A stretch of DNA of 47,500 nucleotides from Cristatella mucedo (GCA_009760855.2 WPIO01000168.1:1-47500); one strand, 5' to 3'; shown: positions 30,353 to 41,390, counted from the first letter of the stretch. Program-made: numbers and translations. The notes: generated by a model not told the origin, from the sequence alone.

Positions 30353-30657
30353 GTTCGTATGCTCCCAAAACCCGGAACTCACTCCCGACTTGCGCATCAC
30401 GACAGCTCCTGACTTGACCGAATTTTAAAAAGAAGCTGAAAATAGCCTTTTGTCCTTTATTTGCTTATGCTGTGCATGATGCCACTGACCAATTTGCATG
30501 CCGACCCTGTGCTTGTAACCATGATAACCCTAACCATGATATTCTTGTTGTTTATCGAAATACCACTAGCCGTGCGATCGTGCGTCCTTTGCAGCCAATG
30601 TAAAGTGGCTAGAAAGTGTTCTCTGAGGGTGCTATATAAAATGTATTATTATTATTG
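30353..30657 (+). mobile_element. LINE-A 3' fragment
   Basis: Begins at TTCGTATGCTCCCAAAACCC (C-terminal SSYAPKxWNSLP region), then the 3' UTR and a tail with part of the hairpin deleted (GTGGCTAGAAAGTGTTCTCT), then (ATT)n. It is joined directly to the end of SINE-2. Confidence 0.85.
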
Positions 30658-30669
30658 AATCTGGTGCAT

Positions 30670-30900
30670 ATATGTAGCTCCATATAGCCGCAAAGACTAG
30701 TTTCCTAAAGCGTGCTTCAGGCATAAGCAGCTTTCACTGCTCAAGAGGTAGCCAACAGACTCCATCTCACACAACAAAGAGAACGTTAGTAGTATCGCTG
30801 AGGCAGAAGCAGTCGAGGATTGAGCAGCCTGGAAGTAGCAGCTCAGGACTGCTAGGAAGGATGTGCCCAGAATTGGCACTGGGAGAGAAGTCATTGCATA
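30670..30900 (-). mobile_element. LINE-B 3' fragment, decayed
   Basis: GGTAGCCAACAGACTCCATC, ACAACAAAGAGAACGTTAGT, GAAGTAGCAGCTCAGGACTG match the complement of the LINE-B 3' UTR; the terminus is degraded. Confidence 0.75.
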
Positions 30901-31169
30901 GACCTGCATGTATACGGTCTGTTGTGCTTATGTCCCACATTGGACTTCCTTCTTGTCGGAAGTTTAGGTCAGTGTGCCTTCCGGCTGGCTTTCATCTAGC
31001 CGAGTACTAGACTCACGTCCTAGAGAGGCCAGTGGAAAATTGCTTTCTTTTGGGAGGCTGGAAATGGCCGTCCTCGATGCATTGCAAGATAAATTTATAA
31101 CTTTCTTTGATAGCCCATGTCCTCACAATATGATTTCTAATGAAGTTCTCCTATTATTCCACCAGCAGT
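30901..31169. other. no recognisable feature
   Basis: No clear similarity; possibly very old LINE sequence upstream of the next tail. Confidence 0.3.
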
Positions 31170-31362
31170 GACTTTTTATTACAGCCTATGGTGGGTCTTA
31201 GTGATTCGTCCTTCGTGTGCATATACCTGCTTAGGCTGTGCCTGCTGCTTGTGGGCGTTACCACCAAACATTTGGTAATGCTTTCTATACAACATCTGTA
31301 AAGTGCCTAGAGAGAAATTCAGTTCTTTGTGCGTGCCAAACAAATGTATTATTATTATTATC
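31170..31362 (+). mobile_element. LINE-A variant (A2) 3' UTR and tail
   Basis: GATTCGTCCTTCGTGTGCAT, ACCTGCTTAGGCTGTGCCTG, CCACCAAACATTTGGTAATG, GTAAAGTGCCTAGAGAGAAA and (ATT)n; the same shorter UTR as 22045-22253. Confidence 0.75.
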
Positions 31363-31631
31363 ATCAATGCTTTCACTGGTCTTGTCATCTGTCTACGGCC
31401 TTTCAAAGCAATGTAGAAGGTATGCCTTGGGCGGTATATGATTAGTCATTGGTTCGGACTTGCCTTCATCTTGCCTATGAAGTAGAATCATGCAGAGCTT
31501 TTCTGCCTTTGTTCAATCTTTCATCAGTCTTATACTGCCTTCCTAGTTTAGCTGACGAATGCACAAAAGATCAAAGCAAGACAGAGGTAGGACTGAAGCA
31601 AGACGGATTGTGTAAGCGTGGCTTTAGAATT

Positions 31632-32061
31632 ATACTAATAATAGTAATAATACATTTGGTAAAGCACCATCAGAGAGCTCAATCATTTTCTAGGCACTTT
31701 ATATTTGCTACAAAGAAAACACGATTGAATGGTCAAGTGGTAGTATGCTCAATAAACGACAAGAATAACACGGTTAGGGGTGACATGCACAGGATCAGCA
31801 TGCAAGTGTGGTTAGTGGCAGCATGTAGTGTCAGCACGTATAAGCACATAGAGGACAAATCTCAGGGACCCACTAAATGCTGTGATAAATAGGTGTGTTT
31901 TTAGTTTACGTTGAAATGTGAACAAGTCAGGAGATGTGAAGCAAGTCTGAGGTGAGTTCTAGGCTTTGGGAGAATACGAACTAAAGGCATGGTCGCCAAA
32001 GGGTTTGAAATTTCTACGAGGTATGGGTTAACCGTTAAATTCCGAAAGCAGGTGGTACGAT
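31632..32061 (-). mobile_element. LINE-A 3' fragment joined to LINE-B
   Basis: Complement of the LINE-A tail, 3' UTR and C-terminal coding part, up to the HRTTxFSES equivalent near 32055. The next bases, TAGAAGTGAGTTCCACAGAA, belong to LINE-B in the same orientation. Confidence 0.8.
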
Positions 32062-32672
32062 GTAGAAGTGAGTTCCACAGAATAGGATCTTCCGAAGAAA
32101 ACTTATTATCACCGACGGTCATTAAGTGAAAGAATGGATCTACTAAGTTACTATCTAGCGAGGAGTAGGGGGCACGACTAGACTGAAAGTAGTGCAGCTG
32201 TTACGCTAGTTATGGAGGAGCCAAGCAGTGGCCTTGGCCTTGTGGGTCAGAGTACGAATTCGCTGTCGATAACAGGGGAGGCTAGCCGTGTCCCTCCCTA
32301 TCATCTTCAGCCCTGGCCTGTCGACGACTGAGGGTACAATAAAACCGTTCTTTTGTGCATATGATAGTCTTGTCTATCTTTCTTAAACCAGTTGGCCTTT
32401 TTTCGGAAGCTCAGTCAAAATATAATTTCAATAATCTAGCCGGGACAGAACCAGGGAGCTAGTTAAAAAAATATGCAAGCCACCGTATTAGACACTCCAC
32501 AATCTCAAGGATCTTAATGAAGCATTTAAAATTGATGCAGTTGTCAAAGATGACAGATTTCTAAATTTTGAAGCACAAATTTCTTAAATTCACCTAAATT
32601 TCAATCGCACATTTAATGATTGAACAACAGCACTTTGTACTGGAAGAGCAAAGTCTTCTAGTTTAAACCGTG
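32062..32672 (-). mobile_element. LINE-B fragment, decayed
   Basis: Complement of LINE-B from the RLWNSLP region (GAGTTCCACAG) through CTTGTGGGTCAG, then a foreign ~110-bp stretch (about 32270-32385), then AATAATCTAGCCGGGACAGA, GCTAGTTAAAAAAATATGCA and GAAGAGCAAAGTCTTCTAG. Confidence 0.65.
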
Positions 32673-32835
32673 ATTGCAGTCACTACACTTGAAATTTGGT
32701 AGCAAAGCTGTCACGGTCTTGTGTGCATCTTTAGCTATAGGCTAGGCGTCCTGCACAAGAGTCATGGCATCGTGTCGCGAGGCTGGTCCAGAGCATTGCA
32801 GTGCTTAGCGCAATGAGGCTTTGCTGATGTTGGTG

Positions 32836-33027
32836 AGCCGTGATGGCACACTGGGTAAGGCGGTTGCTTTCATGACCTCGGTCCCGAGGTCGTGGGTTCG
32901 ATTCCTGTGGTGGGCGATCCTTTATCGCCACTGCAAGCGGCGTGATAGCTATAAAGGCTCTTCTGTCGCTATACAAAAAGAGGCTGTTTAAGCAGCTAGG
33001 ATTTATTATTTATTTATTATTATTACC
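32836..33027 (+). mobile_element. SINE-2, most complete copy
   Basis: tRNA-like head with box A region TGGCACACTGGGTAAGGCGG and box B GGGTTCGATTCCT, which matches the pol III consensus; then GGTGGGCGATCCTTTATCGC, CTGCAAGCGGCGTGATAGC, GCTCTTCTGTCGCTATACAA, GGCTGTTTAAGCAGCTAG and an ATT/ATTT tail. A short inverted stretch (GACCTCGGTCCCGAGGTC) lies at the anticodon-arm position. Reference copy for the family. Confidence 0.85.
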
Positions 33028-33178
33028 AGCAGGACAATGACCACGAGCACAGGCTATGCCTGCCTAATATTGGTCTTGTAAAGTTCAGGACCTATCGCAC
33101 TTATGTGGCAACACAGCAAGGCTTAAGTAAGTTTTTTCTGGGGATGGCTCAGCTCATCCTCATAGTTACATCGAAGAC

Positions 33179-33215
33179 CTCCTCCTCCTCCTCCTCCTCC
33201 TCCTCCTCCTCCTCC
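33179..33215. repeat. (CCT)n microsatellite
   Basis: About 12 CCT/CTC units. Confidence 0.95.
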
Positions 33216-33476
33216 CACCGGGAGAAAGCTCTCACCTCATTCCTCCTGAGACAGGTGTCTCGGAGGGCTTATTGGGAGCCTGCAGAACAATCAAGCCCCG
33301 GAACAATCAAGCACACACACAGACACACAAGGGTATTAGTTCAACTTTATAGGACCAGCCTCGGCTCTACTAGCAAAAGTTTCCGACGCCTTGCGGTTCA
33401 CTCACTCCTAGTAGCCAGTTGTTGGATGCTGCTTTACTTTAGTTTGCTTTATGCTTGAGTGGCTCTGACAGGCCGT

Positions 33477-33566
33477 AATAATAATAATAATAATAATAAT
33501 ATTGCACTTGATAAATCGCCCTCAGAGAACTTAATCTCTTTCTAGGTGCTTTACATTTAGCAAATC
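33477..33566 (-). mobile_element. LINE-A tail fragment
   Basis: (AAT)n, TTGCACTTGATAAATCGCCC, TCAGAGAACTTAATCTCTTT, CTAGGTGCTTTACATTTAGC: complement of the LINE-A 3' end, truncated just upstream of the hairpin. Confidence 0.85.
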
Positions 33567-33619
33567 TTGGGGGTGCAACTTTATTTTCTGGTGGCTATTT
33601 TGCACGTTCTTGCTCAGAA

Positions 33620-33765
33620 TTTGGTATGCTTGTGTGTGCGAGTGAGTGCGTGCAAACGATTGACTACAAGTGAGTGAGTGCTTGTGAGTGAGTGCACATG
33701 AATGAGTGCACGAGTGTGTATGTGTGTGTGTGTGCATGTATGTATATGTGCGTTCGTGTGTGTGC
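33620..33765. repeat. GTGA/GTGT-rich simple sequence
   Basis: GTGAGTGAGTGC and TGTGTGTGTGTG stretches with interruptions. Confidence 0.8.
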
Positions 33766-34066
33766 GCAGAATGCTATATCAACCAGATTATGCAGCTCCT
33801 GAATTACAACCTGTTGGAGCCGGATATGTAAAATGTATTAATTATTCAGCTGTACTCCGTGCGTTGAACCACTGCGCTGTGCGCTATGGCTGATGCTGTG
33901 TGCTCGTGCCTCTGCGCATATGAAACAGAGTCTGGTCTACGTTTACGACATGCAATCGTTGTAACGAAGATACTGGATACTTGTTGTTACGGTACTTAAC
34001 TAAAGTCGGCATACTGGCGTGTATCGAGGCTGCATCTGGGATTCGCTGGCCTTGAGGTGCCAAATC

Positions 34067-34170
34067 TGCCAGCCGATTTGGTCCAGTGGGGTTCGTCGCA
34101 GGCCGGAAGTCCATTGACTTAGGTGAAGTGCCTGGAAAATAGAGTTCTCTTAGGGCGCTACGCAAATGTT
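34067..34170 (+). mobile_element. SINE-1 copy, decayed
   Basis: GCCAGCCGATTTGGTCCAGT (box A side), then a diverged middle lacking a readable box B, then AAGTGCCTGGAAAATAGAGT and TCTCTTAGGGCGCTACGCAA. Confidence 0.7.
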
Positions 34171-34230
<60 letters not shown>

Positions 34231-34292
34231 CATACATGCATGCATGCATCCATACATACATACATACATACATACATACATACATACATACA

Positions 34293-34324
<32 letters not shown>

Positions 34325-34329
34325 CACAC

Positions 34330-34360
<31 letters not shown>

Positions 34361-34372
34361 TATATTAAATAT
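34170..34372. repeat. (TA)n/(CATA)n compound microsatellite
   Basis: About 200 bp: TA, CATA, CATG, then a long CATA tract and TA again, starting at the end of the SINE-1 tail. Confidence 0.95.
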
Positions 34373-35407
34373 ATTTTATCTTGCGGCTAACACTGCTCCG
34401 CTAGGACTAGCCCAGTGCTGTCGCCTGTGCTGCTGGTTAGAGGACTTGAGGGGAGCACAGGCTCGAGCGCATTCGTAGCGATATGGCCAACAGATCGTCT
34501 GATCGCCGTCGAGCAAGTTCCTCGGTGCATTTAGCTGCGTATCGTCTGAATGAGTACGAATATGTGTGGTCTGCGAAGCATGTTGTGTGTGCCAGCCAGG
34601 CATGCATTTGGTTTAGGGCAGTGGCTCGATAAACCCCCCCCCCTTAGTTGCCGTGCTGTCTGCTAGCACCATAGCAACCGTCATCATCGTCCAGTCTAGA
34701 GTGGGCCAGCCTTGGCTTGTCTGACTAATCATAGAGCTCCTCTTTCCTTCCTAGGGGAGTGGGTGGGATGAGGATTGCAGCATTAGTGACTCCAGTATGA
34801 GGCAGCAGCCTCGGTAATGAGCTGGCGATTTGACATTGACCCCTTGTGTTCAGATGGCAGAAGAAGAAGAGCCTCGACAGAGGGCAGTGCACACTTGCTT
34901 TCAGCCGGACTTGAACATTTGACACGAGGTCGCGCCACGCCATGGATGGCACGGCGCAGTTTTAATCATTCGGGATTTAACCGCTTTGCACATGAAACCC
35001 GACCACCCGGATCTTGCCCAAATCCGGTTTTATTGAAGTTAAGTCAGGATTTCTCACTTAGTACATTTTAGTGGCATCGGGAATTCGGACTGAGCCCCAG
35101 CCGCCATGGCGACTTTGCGTGAGTCGCACTGTTCGTTGAGCTCCTGGGGCTGATGGCAAACGGCAATTCGCCCAGGCTGTCGTCGAAAGTAGTTCGCAAT
35201 CTCAGTTTCTCCTACCATGTCCCACGTCAACAGCAACTGCGCCCTGAACGCCGAGAACAACTTGTTGGTCAGCCCTGGCACGCTCGCTCAGAAGTGATGC
35301 CATGCTCGTCGTCGTTAGCCAAAAGAACAACAGCCTTGCCCCGACGTCGGAGTGGGATTGAAGTGTGGCGGCACGCCGAAGTAAAACTAGATTTTACTCG
35401 GAAAAAA
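34373..35407. other. no recognisable feature
   Basis: Several 60-85 codon open frames, none with a family motif. Confidence 0.35.
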
Positions 35408-35465
35408 ATTGGGTTTTATTCCATTAAAACCAATAACCTGATTTTTTGCCTGGAAAAATCAGGTT
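35408..35465. repeat. two adjacent hairpins
   Basis: Hairpin 1 at 35408-35434: ATTGGGTTTTA / TAAAACCAAT, one bulge. Hairpin 2 at 35435-35465: AACCTGATTTTT / AAAAATCAGGTT, a perfect 12-bp stem with a 7-nt loop. No spacer lies between them. Possibly the end of an uncharacterised element. Confidence 0.8.
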
Positions 35466-36719
35466 TTTTTCTCATCTTTATGCCATGCAAAGGCCTCACT
35501 GCCATGCCCGAGACCCGGCAGCCCTTCTCGTGTGCTTGCTGGCCACTCCCACTCTTCCTCTTAGCTGTGCCAGCTTTGGCTGCAGGCAGAGAGCGCAATT
35601 GGGTAGCCTGTGTGTTCGCCGTGTGGTTCCGGCATCCGTGGTGCGGTTCCGGTTTTCTTGCAAGTTCCAACGAGTTAGTAACCGTGCATTGCTTGAGTTC
35701 TGTTAGTGCTTTGTCACATCTTTTCCTTGTATCGGTGTAAACATAGGCTGGGGCTTTCTTAGAAGTCGAATTATTAGAAATTGCTGCAGACATGGTGGCC
35801 ACGCTGTCTGCTGCTAGCCATCGGCTGGACCGATCGCTAGCTGCCTGCCTGGGTGGCCGTGCGATGCACTGGCATCCAGCCTACTATGGGTACCGTGCTG
35901 ACCGTCTTGTTTAGGCATCCTGCATGTCATCTGTGGCCTGCTGCTTTTGTCTGGGACTGAAGGGTCGAAACAACGTGCACATTTGCATCCGATTGTGCAG
36001 ATCATGCAGTGTCTGCCTTTTTTGTGCCGCCACCTTACACCTACCAAGTTGCAGCTGAATTTTTGCTGGGCCAGAGTTTCACTTTTCCAGCGATCTTGCC
36101 CTGTTGTAATTACAATGCAGTTGGTGCAGCTGCAATCGACGAGTAAGCCGCTTCTTGGGCTGACTTGGCCGTCTTAGCCCTTGGTGTAAGTTCACTTAGC
36201 GATTGGTTCAGTCTTAAGTCTTTTGATAAATTATTGCATTGCTTCTTTTGATCGGTTATAGCAGATTTTACTCGCTAATCTGCCCCGCCGTTAGATCACT
36301 GTGGCGAGGGCGGAGCTACGGGCTTACACTGCAGTTTACCGGAAACTGCCACGAAATGAAGCTCACCCAATCCGCCACCTCTGTAGGTTGTACTCGGAAG
36401 CACTTCCGTCTTCGAAGCAGGAGCACGCCAGAGCCAGGTGGCCACACATATCGCAACAAGCATCATCACTGCGTGAGCTGGTGAGTTTCTCTGGGTGCCT
36501 TCTTCCTGTCGGGCACAGCACCGCAGGCTTCCCTTCACCCTGTTGAGCTCGATTTGTTTGCCGGGGGGGGGGGGCAGGCGGTCCAATTAGCTGTCGCTTG
36601 ATAGTGGCTTGCATGCTTCGTTTGCTGTGTGGTAAATTGAGGAGGCAAACCTTTTGGTAATGCATTTAAAGCTGTGTTGTTGCACCAGAGCCACCAGTAC
36701 CGTTGTCCTCTCGAAGCCA
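35466..36719. other. no recognisable feature
   Basis: Includes a 13-G run at 36562-36574. No coding or repeat family recognised; a 195-codon plus-strand frame (35153-35740) has no domain and is crossed by the hairpins. Confidence 0.35.
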
Positions 36720-36951
36720 TCTTACGAATCTCTTATTTTGAGTTCATCTGACGACAAGCTGCCAATGTTGGTAGTAGTCTATCGCCTCCTCCCCAGGTAC
36801 TAAGTCCTACTTAATCTCAGATTTGGATTCTTTGTGCAAGGAATGAATCAATATTTCTCCTTTATGAATAATTTTGACGTTCACTTTGCTAACTTATCTG
36901 ATACATTCAGCACTGAATTTTGTTCACTTACTGACTCATTTTCTGTTGTGG
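36720..36951 (+). mobile_element. LINE-A endonuclease relic, left part (split by SINE-1)
   Basis: Reads SSDDKLPMLVVVYR, then NNFDVHFANLSDTFSTEF (compare GDFNVHFDNLSDAFSTKF), then SLTDSFSVV. GDFN is mutated. It stops at TTGTGG (36946-36951). Confidence 0.8.
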
Positions 36952-37083
36952 TTAAGGTGCTCGCCCCGACCAAGGTCTGGCTGAGGTTGTGGGCTCGAGC
37001 CCCGAGGCATATGTGAAGCGCCTGAATAGAGATTAAGTTCTCTTGGGGCGCTAGATAAATGAATTATATTATTATTATTGTTA
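36952..37083 (+). mobile_element. SINE-1 copy inside the LINE-A endonuclease
   Basis: Five-prime truncated: starts TTAAGGTGCTCGCCCCGACC, box B GGGCTCGAGCCCC, tail TTCTCTTGGGGCGCTAGATA, ATGAATTATATTATTATTAT. Flanked by TTGTGG on both sides (36946-36951 and 37084-37089). The host frame reads on across the gap. Confidence 0.9.
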
Positions 37084-38275
37084 TTGTGGTTCATGTGCAT
37101 TGTGTCACACACATCAAGGGTCACACACTCGACCAATTTTTCTCTTACGACTGAATGCTGTTATCACCTTTTATTACCAAATTTTGATGATCTGACAACA
37201 TGCAGATCTCATTTAGTCTACAGTATGTGCTCTCCTCTGCATCCTAAGTCACCTGTGAATGGTGAAACCTTAAGACCCTTGACATCGATGCTGTCCGAGC
37301 TTTAATATCTATTCTGCCCCTGGTGCTCAATCCTCCTTCCGACATACCATCATAGAGTGCTACAGCACGACATTAGCAGACATGCTTGACGAGTTTGGAT
37401 CTCAGACTAAGCTCACTCTGCCCTTGCCCAGACGGTCTCTCTGGTTTACCTCAATACATTTAACAAGCTAGGTTTACTAAGCGCAAACTTGACAAAGAAT
37501 ATACAAGATCAGGACTGACTGTCCATCGACAGGCAGCACAATCAAAAAGATGCAAATGTCTACGATCAACCATCTCCTTAGCTGCTCCTCGGTTGGTTTC
37601 TTACCTAGTGATCCTTGTAATGATCTTGCTGATTGCTTCTCTAGCTTCTTTGCTAAGAAGATCAGCAGGATCAGGTGCTCACAGCTGATGCAAAACACTA
37701 CAGCTAGGCTTGTCTGTCGTAAATGTTGCAGTTGCCACGTCACACCACTTCTCGCCAACCTGCACTGGCTGCCAGTCACTTAGCGCATCGACTTCACGGT
37801 TCTGTCACTCACTTTAGGTCCTTTTGTTCTTTGGTTCTAGCCTGCCTAGCAAATCTACTCCCTGCCAGGCCACATAGTACCACACGGTTTTCTGAATCAA
37901 ATCGTTCAGCTACACCTCGTAGGAACCTCAAATCCTTGGGAGACCATGCCTTTAGTTCCTGTGCTTCCAAAGCCTGGATTTACTTCTGCCTGGCGTCATG
38001 ACATCGCCTGATTTGATGGCCTCTAAAAGGAAACAAAAGGCATCTATTTATGGCAGTATTTACAGTATCCCACAGATTGATCCAATTTGTGGTTAAGCAT
38101 GCTGACACTGTGTGGTTGCTGCCACTAACCACACTTGCATGCTGACCCTGTGCATGTCACCACCATGCTATTCTTGTTATTTATTGAGCATGCGACCACT
38201 AACCATTCGATCATGCTTCCTTTGCAGCAACTGTAAAGCACTTAGAAAGAGATTGAGTTCTCTGAGGGCGCTTTT
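37084..38275 (+). mobile_element. LINE-A copy, right part (internal RT deletion)
   Basis: Continues the endonuclease (HTLDQFFSYD), the linker (GLTVHRQA; LPSDPCNDLADCFSSFFAKK), then jumps near 37675 from the start of the RT domain to the C-terminal NTTARLVCRKCCSCHVTPLL segment. Motifs A-C are deleted, about 1.1 kb relative to 25276-28363. Then 3' UTR and tail hairpin; the ATT tail is replaced by the start of the next LINE-A 3' unit. Confidence 0.85.
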
Positions 38276-38440
38276 TGCATGCTGACCCTATGCATGTCAT
38301 CTCTAACCGTGTTACGCTTGTTGACATTGAGCATGCCATCTGCAACCGTTCGAGCATGGTTCTTTTGCAGTATATGTTAGGTTCCCTACAAAGAGATAAA
38401 GTTCTTGGAGGTAGCGATACAAATATATTAATAATATTAT
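38276..38440 (+). mobile_element. second LINE-A 3' unit in tandem
   Basis: TTTGCATGCTGACCCTATGC, ATGTCATCTCTAACCGTGTT, a decayed hairpin (AAAGAGATAAAGTTCTTGGA) and an AT-rich tail. Confidence 0.75.
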
Positions 38441-38485
38441 AATGATTATCATTGTACCAGAATTGCTATAGCACTGGAAGTGCCA

Positions 38486-38582
38486 TAGCATCTGAAACAC
38501 CATTGCATAGGAAACACTGGCACTGAAAACACCATTGCACTGGATGCACCATTACATTGCAAACACAATTGCACTGCATTGA
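38486..38582. repeat. degenerate short tandem repeat
   Basis: Four to five variants of AAACACCATTGCACTG-like units spaced about 20-25 bp apart. Confidence 0.65.
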
Positions 38583-38751
38583 GAGCATGCAAACCGTTGC
38601 CTTTAATGCAATCCAACTTCGTATTAATTTGTTACGTTTCAGCAATGTCTGCCTAAATGCTGACGCCATGCAATTCCTCACATTAGTAGTCAGAGCCCAT
38701 TGCTTTGCCACTTAGTTATGCAGAAGATTAAATAGATCAAACGATCAAGGT

Positions 38752-38955
38752 CAATGTGCTGACACTGTGCAAGCTCCCACTCACCATATTTGCATGCTTA
38801 CCCTGTGCATGTCACCTCTAACCATGTTATGGTTATTGTCATTGAGCATGCTACCTCTAACCATTCGACCACGCCTCTTGCAGCAAATATCGTGTCTAAA
38901 AATAGATTCCATTCTTGTTGGGGGCTGTACAAATTCATTATTCTCATTATTAAGA
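38752..38955 (+). mobile_element. LINE-A 3' UTR and decayed tail
   Basis: TGTGCTGACACTGTGCAAGC, TTTGCATGCTTACCCTGTGC, GAGCATGCTACCTCTAACCA, CTTGCAGCAAATATCGTGTC; the hairpin is largely lost and the tail reads ATTCATTATTCTCATTATT. Confidence 0.8.
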
Positions 38956-38963
38956 ACATTATT

Positions 38964-39822
38964 AGAACTTTGCTCGGTATCCGTTGATCAACCGGCATCC
39001 ATCCTAGCTCTTTTAGCAATGGAGACACGTGGTCAAACCTCTGGGACTTGAAGACTAGCATTGCAGCCATATTCATAGCCAGCTGCAGTGGCCTAGTTGC
39101 TTTCTTTGGTAGCCCAGCCAAAAGGGAATTAAAATAATCAAGCCGAGACAGAACTAAGGCAGTAGTTTAATTTTTTGCAAGCCACTGTGGAAGACAGCTT
39201 CTGATCTTGGATAGGGATCGGACGTGATGGCTAGCTGTAGAAGCAGTCTTCTGAATGAAGCTTTTAAAATTTAGGCCTCTGTCGAAAACGACACCTGAAT
39301 TTCGAGCACGTGGTGATGGTTGCACAATAGCATCACCTATTAGAAGAGCAAAGCCTTCTAATCCTGCCACACGCTTAGGGTGTCCTATGAGCAGCAGTTC
39401 GGTTTTATCATCATTTAATTTCATGAAGTTTTCCGACATCCAGGATCGAATGTTGGCAAGGCAAGCATTCAGTTTATCGGTTACTTCAGTAGATTCCTAC
39501 AGTTTGAATGACAAATACAGCTGAGTATCGTCAGGATAAAAGCGATATCCTATTCCATTAACCCTTATCACTTTTTCCAAAGGTTGGGTATAAACGGAGA
39601 ACAGCAAAGGACCGAGTAGGGACGCTTGAGGGACTTCACATGTGACCCATCTCGCGTGTGAGATCTGACCCCACACGACACGGATTGAACACGATCAGAC
39701 AAGTACGATTTAAACAATGCCAGTGCCTCGTCTACCAGACCGATCGTTCTCAATCGTTCAAGTAGACCATCGTGATCAATGGTGTCGAAGGCAGCTGACA
39801 GAGCTAGGGCTGTGACGTTCCT
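38964..39822 (-). mobile_element. LINE-B fragment (mid to C-terminal RT)
   Basis: Reads (minus) from the motif A/B region (GLVDEALALFKSYLSDRVQS) through NFMKLNDDKTELLLIGHPKR, RARNSGVVFDRGLNFKSF, SKIRSCLPQWL and AGLPKKATRPLQLAMNMAAM, to ELGWMPVDQRIPSKVL. It is cut at CCGAGCAAAGTTCT (38964). Several frameshifts and stops. Confidence 0.85.
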
Positions 39823-40171
39823 GTGTTAGCAATCTCTATAGCACTGGTGGTGATCCAACAAGTTACAATTTTTGTTTTTATTTTTAATTCAGTCGCATGC
39901 AGAGCCCATCATGCATTTCCCCATCGTCTGCACGGTGAGACTATGGATTGCATTTAACCCATTCCGGATCGTGCCTGGCTTGACGGAGCTGCCATGGTGT
40001 GCATGCCATCGATGATCGTAGTGACTTGGCCTCCTCCTGCGGTCTGGTCAGCTTTTCCTTCCCTCAGTAAACTTGTCGTCGCCGTCGTCACTCTGGTGTT
40101 CACTGTGCCAGTGTATGCGCGCATATTCATTGAGTGTTAGTAGCCAGAGGTCCGACCAAGAAGCACCAGCC
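39823..40171. other. no recognisable feature
   Basis: No repeat or coding signature recognised. Confidence 0.4.
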
Positions 40172-40727
40172 ACGTGTCTCCTTTGCTAAAAAGAGCTAGG
40201 ATGGTTGCTGGTTGATTAACTGATACAGTGCACAGTTCTTACACTGACCCACAAGGCCTGCCACGGCTTGGCTCTTTCGTACCTAACTGAACTGCTGCAT
40301 CAGTTTCAGCCTGTTCACGCCCTCAGGTCCTGTAGGGACAGTAAATTAGCTGTTCCATTCCTCTGCTTAAAGATCGTCGGCGACAGAAGCTTTAGCTCCG
40401 CAGGTCCTAGACTGTGAAACTTGCTTCCACGATTCTTACAAAACGACAGCTATCCTCCTGCTGCCGACTATGGCTCATTCGTTCCAGCGGTCCTGAGCTG
40501 CTACTTCTATGCTACTCACTACCACAGCTGCTCTCCTGACTCTGCCATGTTTCTCGCTTTCTCTTGAGAGAAAGAAATATTTCTTTTTTTCGCGTGAGAC
40601 GAAGTCTGTTGGCTACCAAATGCGTACTGAAAGCCACTTTGGCTGTGAGTACGCTATACAAAACTCTCCTGTGTTATCACCCACATAGTCTTTATGGCTT
40701 TGTGAGTTACAGACGGAGATACATAGC
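40172..40727 (+). mobile_element. LINE-B 3' fragment with 3' end
   Basis: ACGTGTCTCCTTTGCTAAAA, GGTCCTAGACTGTGAAACTT, GGCTGTGAGTACGCTATACA and a terminal GAGTTACAGACGGAGATACA. Frame broken. Confidence 0.85.
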
Positions 40728-41261
40728 GACGATCTTGACTTAGTGACAACCCCCGAGGTTCCGTGTGTCTTCTAGTTTTTTTTGCAGACTGTTTTAAGCA
40801 CGATTTGTGCTTGCTTTTGTGTACTCTTCTAAGCATGATATCGTGCATGTTACTAAACCTTTACTTATTGATTGCCTGCAAGTGGGTTGTAAAGTTCGTG
40901 GATAGAGATGTAGTTCTCCTTGTCTGCTATAAAACCTTATTACCACTATTTAATTTTTAAATTGTAACAGGCTGTTGATCTTTGTTTTTTAAATTACTGC
41001 GATTGCTGTTATTATCATTTTTAAACTTGGAAAGGTAGCTTGTCGCCCATTCACCTAGGCTTTAGCAGCCTCCATCGATAAAAACCTCTCAATGCGATGA
41101 AGACCAATTTTCTAATCTTTGTTTAGTGCCAAAAAAATTTAGTTGTTTTGCTTGTAAAATTACTTATACTGCTATCATTATTTTCTTGTTATTATTATCA
41201 TTATGATGCCCTAGCCTCATGAAAACACAGAATGAAGATCATTTGAATAATAATACCGCCA
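40728..41261. other. no recognisable feature
   Basis: AT-rich, with scattered ATTATTAT-type tracts; no coding signal recognised. Confidence 0.4.
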
Positions 41262-41390
41262 CCTCCAATAACAATAATAATAGTAGTAATAATAATAATG
41301 CATTCATATAGCATCTTCAGAGAAATAATTCTTTTTCTGCACATTTACGTGTGCAGTAAAGAAAGCATGATCATATGGCAGTGGTAACAT
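41262..41390 (-). mobile_element. LINE-A tail, decayed
   Basis: (AAT)n, GCATTCATATAGCATCTTCA, GAGAAATAATTCTTTTTCTG, GCAGTAAAGAAAGCATGATC: complement of the LINE-A 3' end with many changes. Confidence 0.6.

Noticed and set aside
32843-32920. Functional tRNA gene
   Set aside because: Box A and box B are present, but the sequence continues into the SINE-2 body and lacks a proper acceptor stem; it is a SINE head.
34236-34372. CRISPR-like array of short repeats
   Set aside because: A simple CATA microsatellite with no unique spacers; the DNA is eukaryotic.
33884-34478. Tyr/Ile/Cys/Met/Thr/His repeat proteins on both strands
   Set aside because: They are translations of the (TA)n/(CATA)n microsatellite.
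35153-35740. 195-codon plus-strand frame as a gene
   Set aside because: The central KKIGFYSIKTNN-type peptide is just translation of the two hairpins; nothing else is recognisable.
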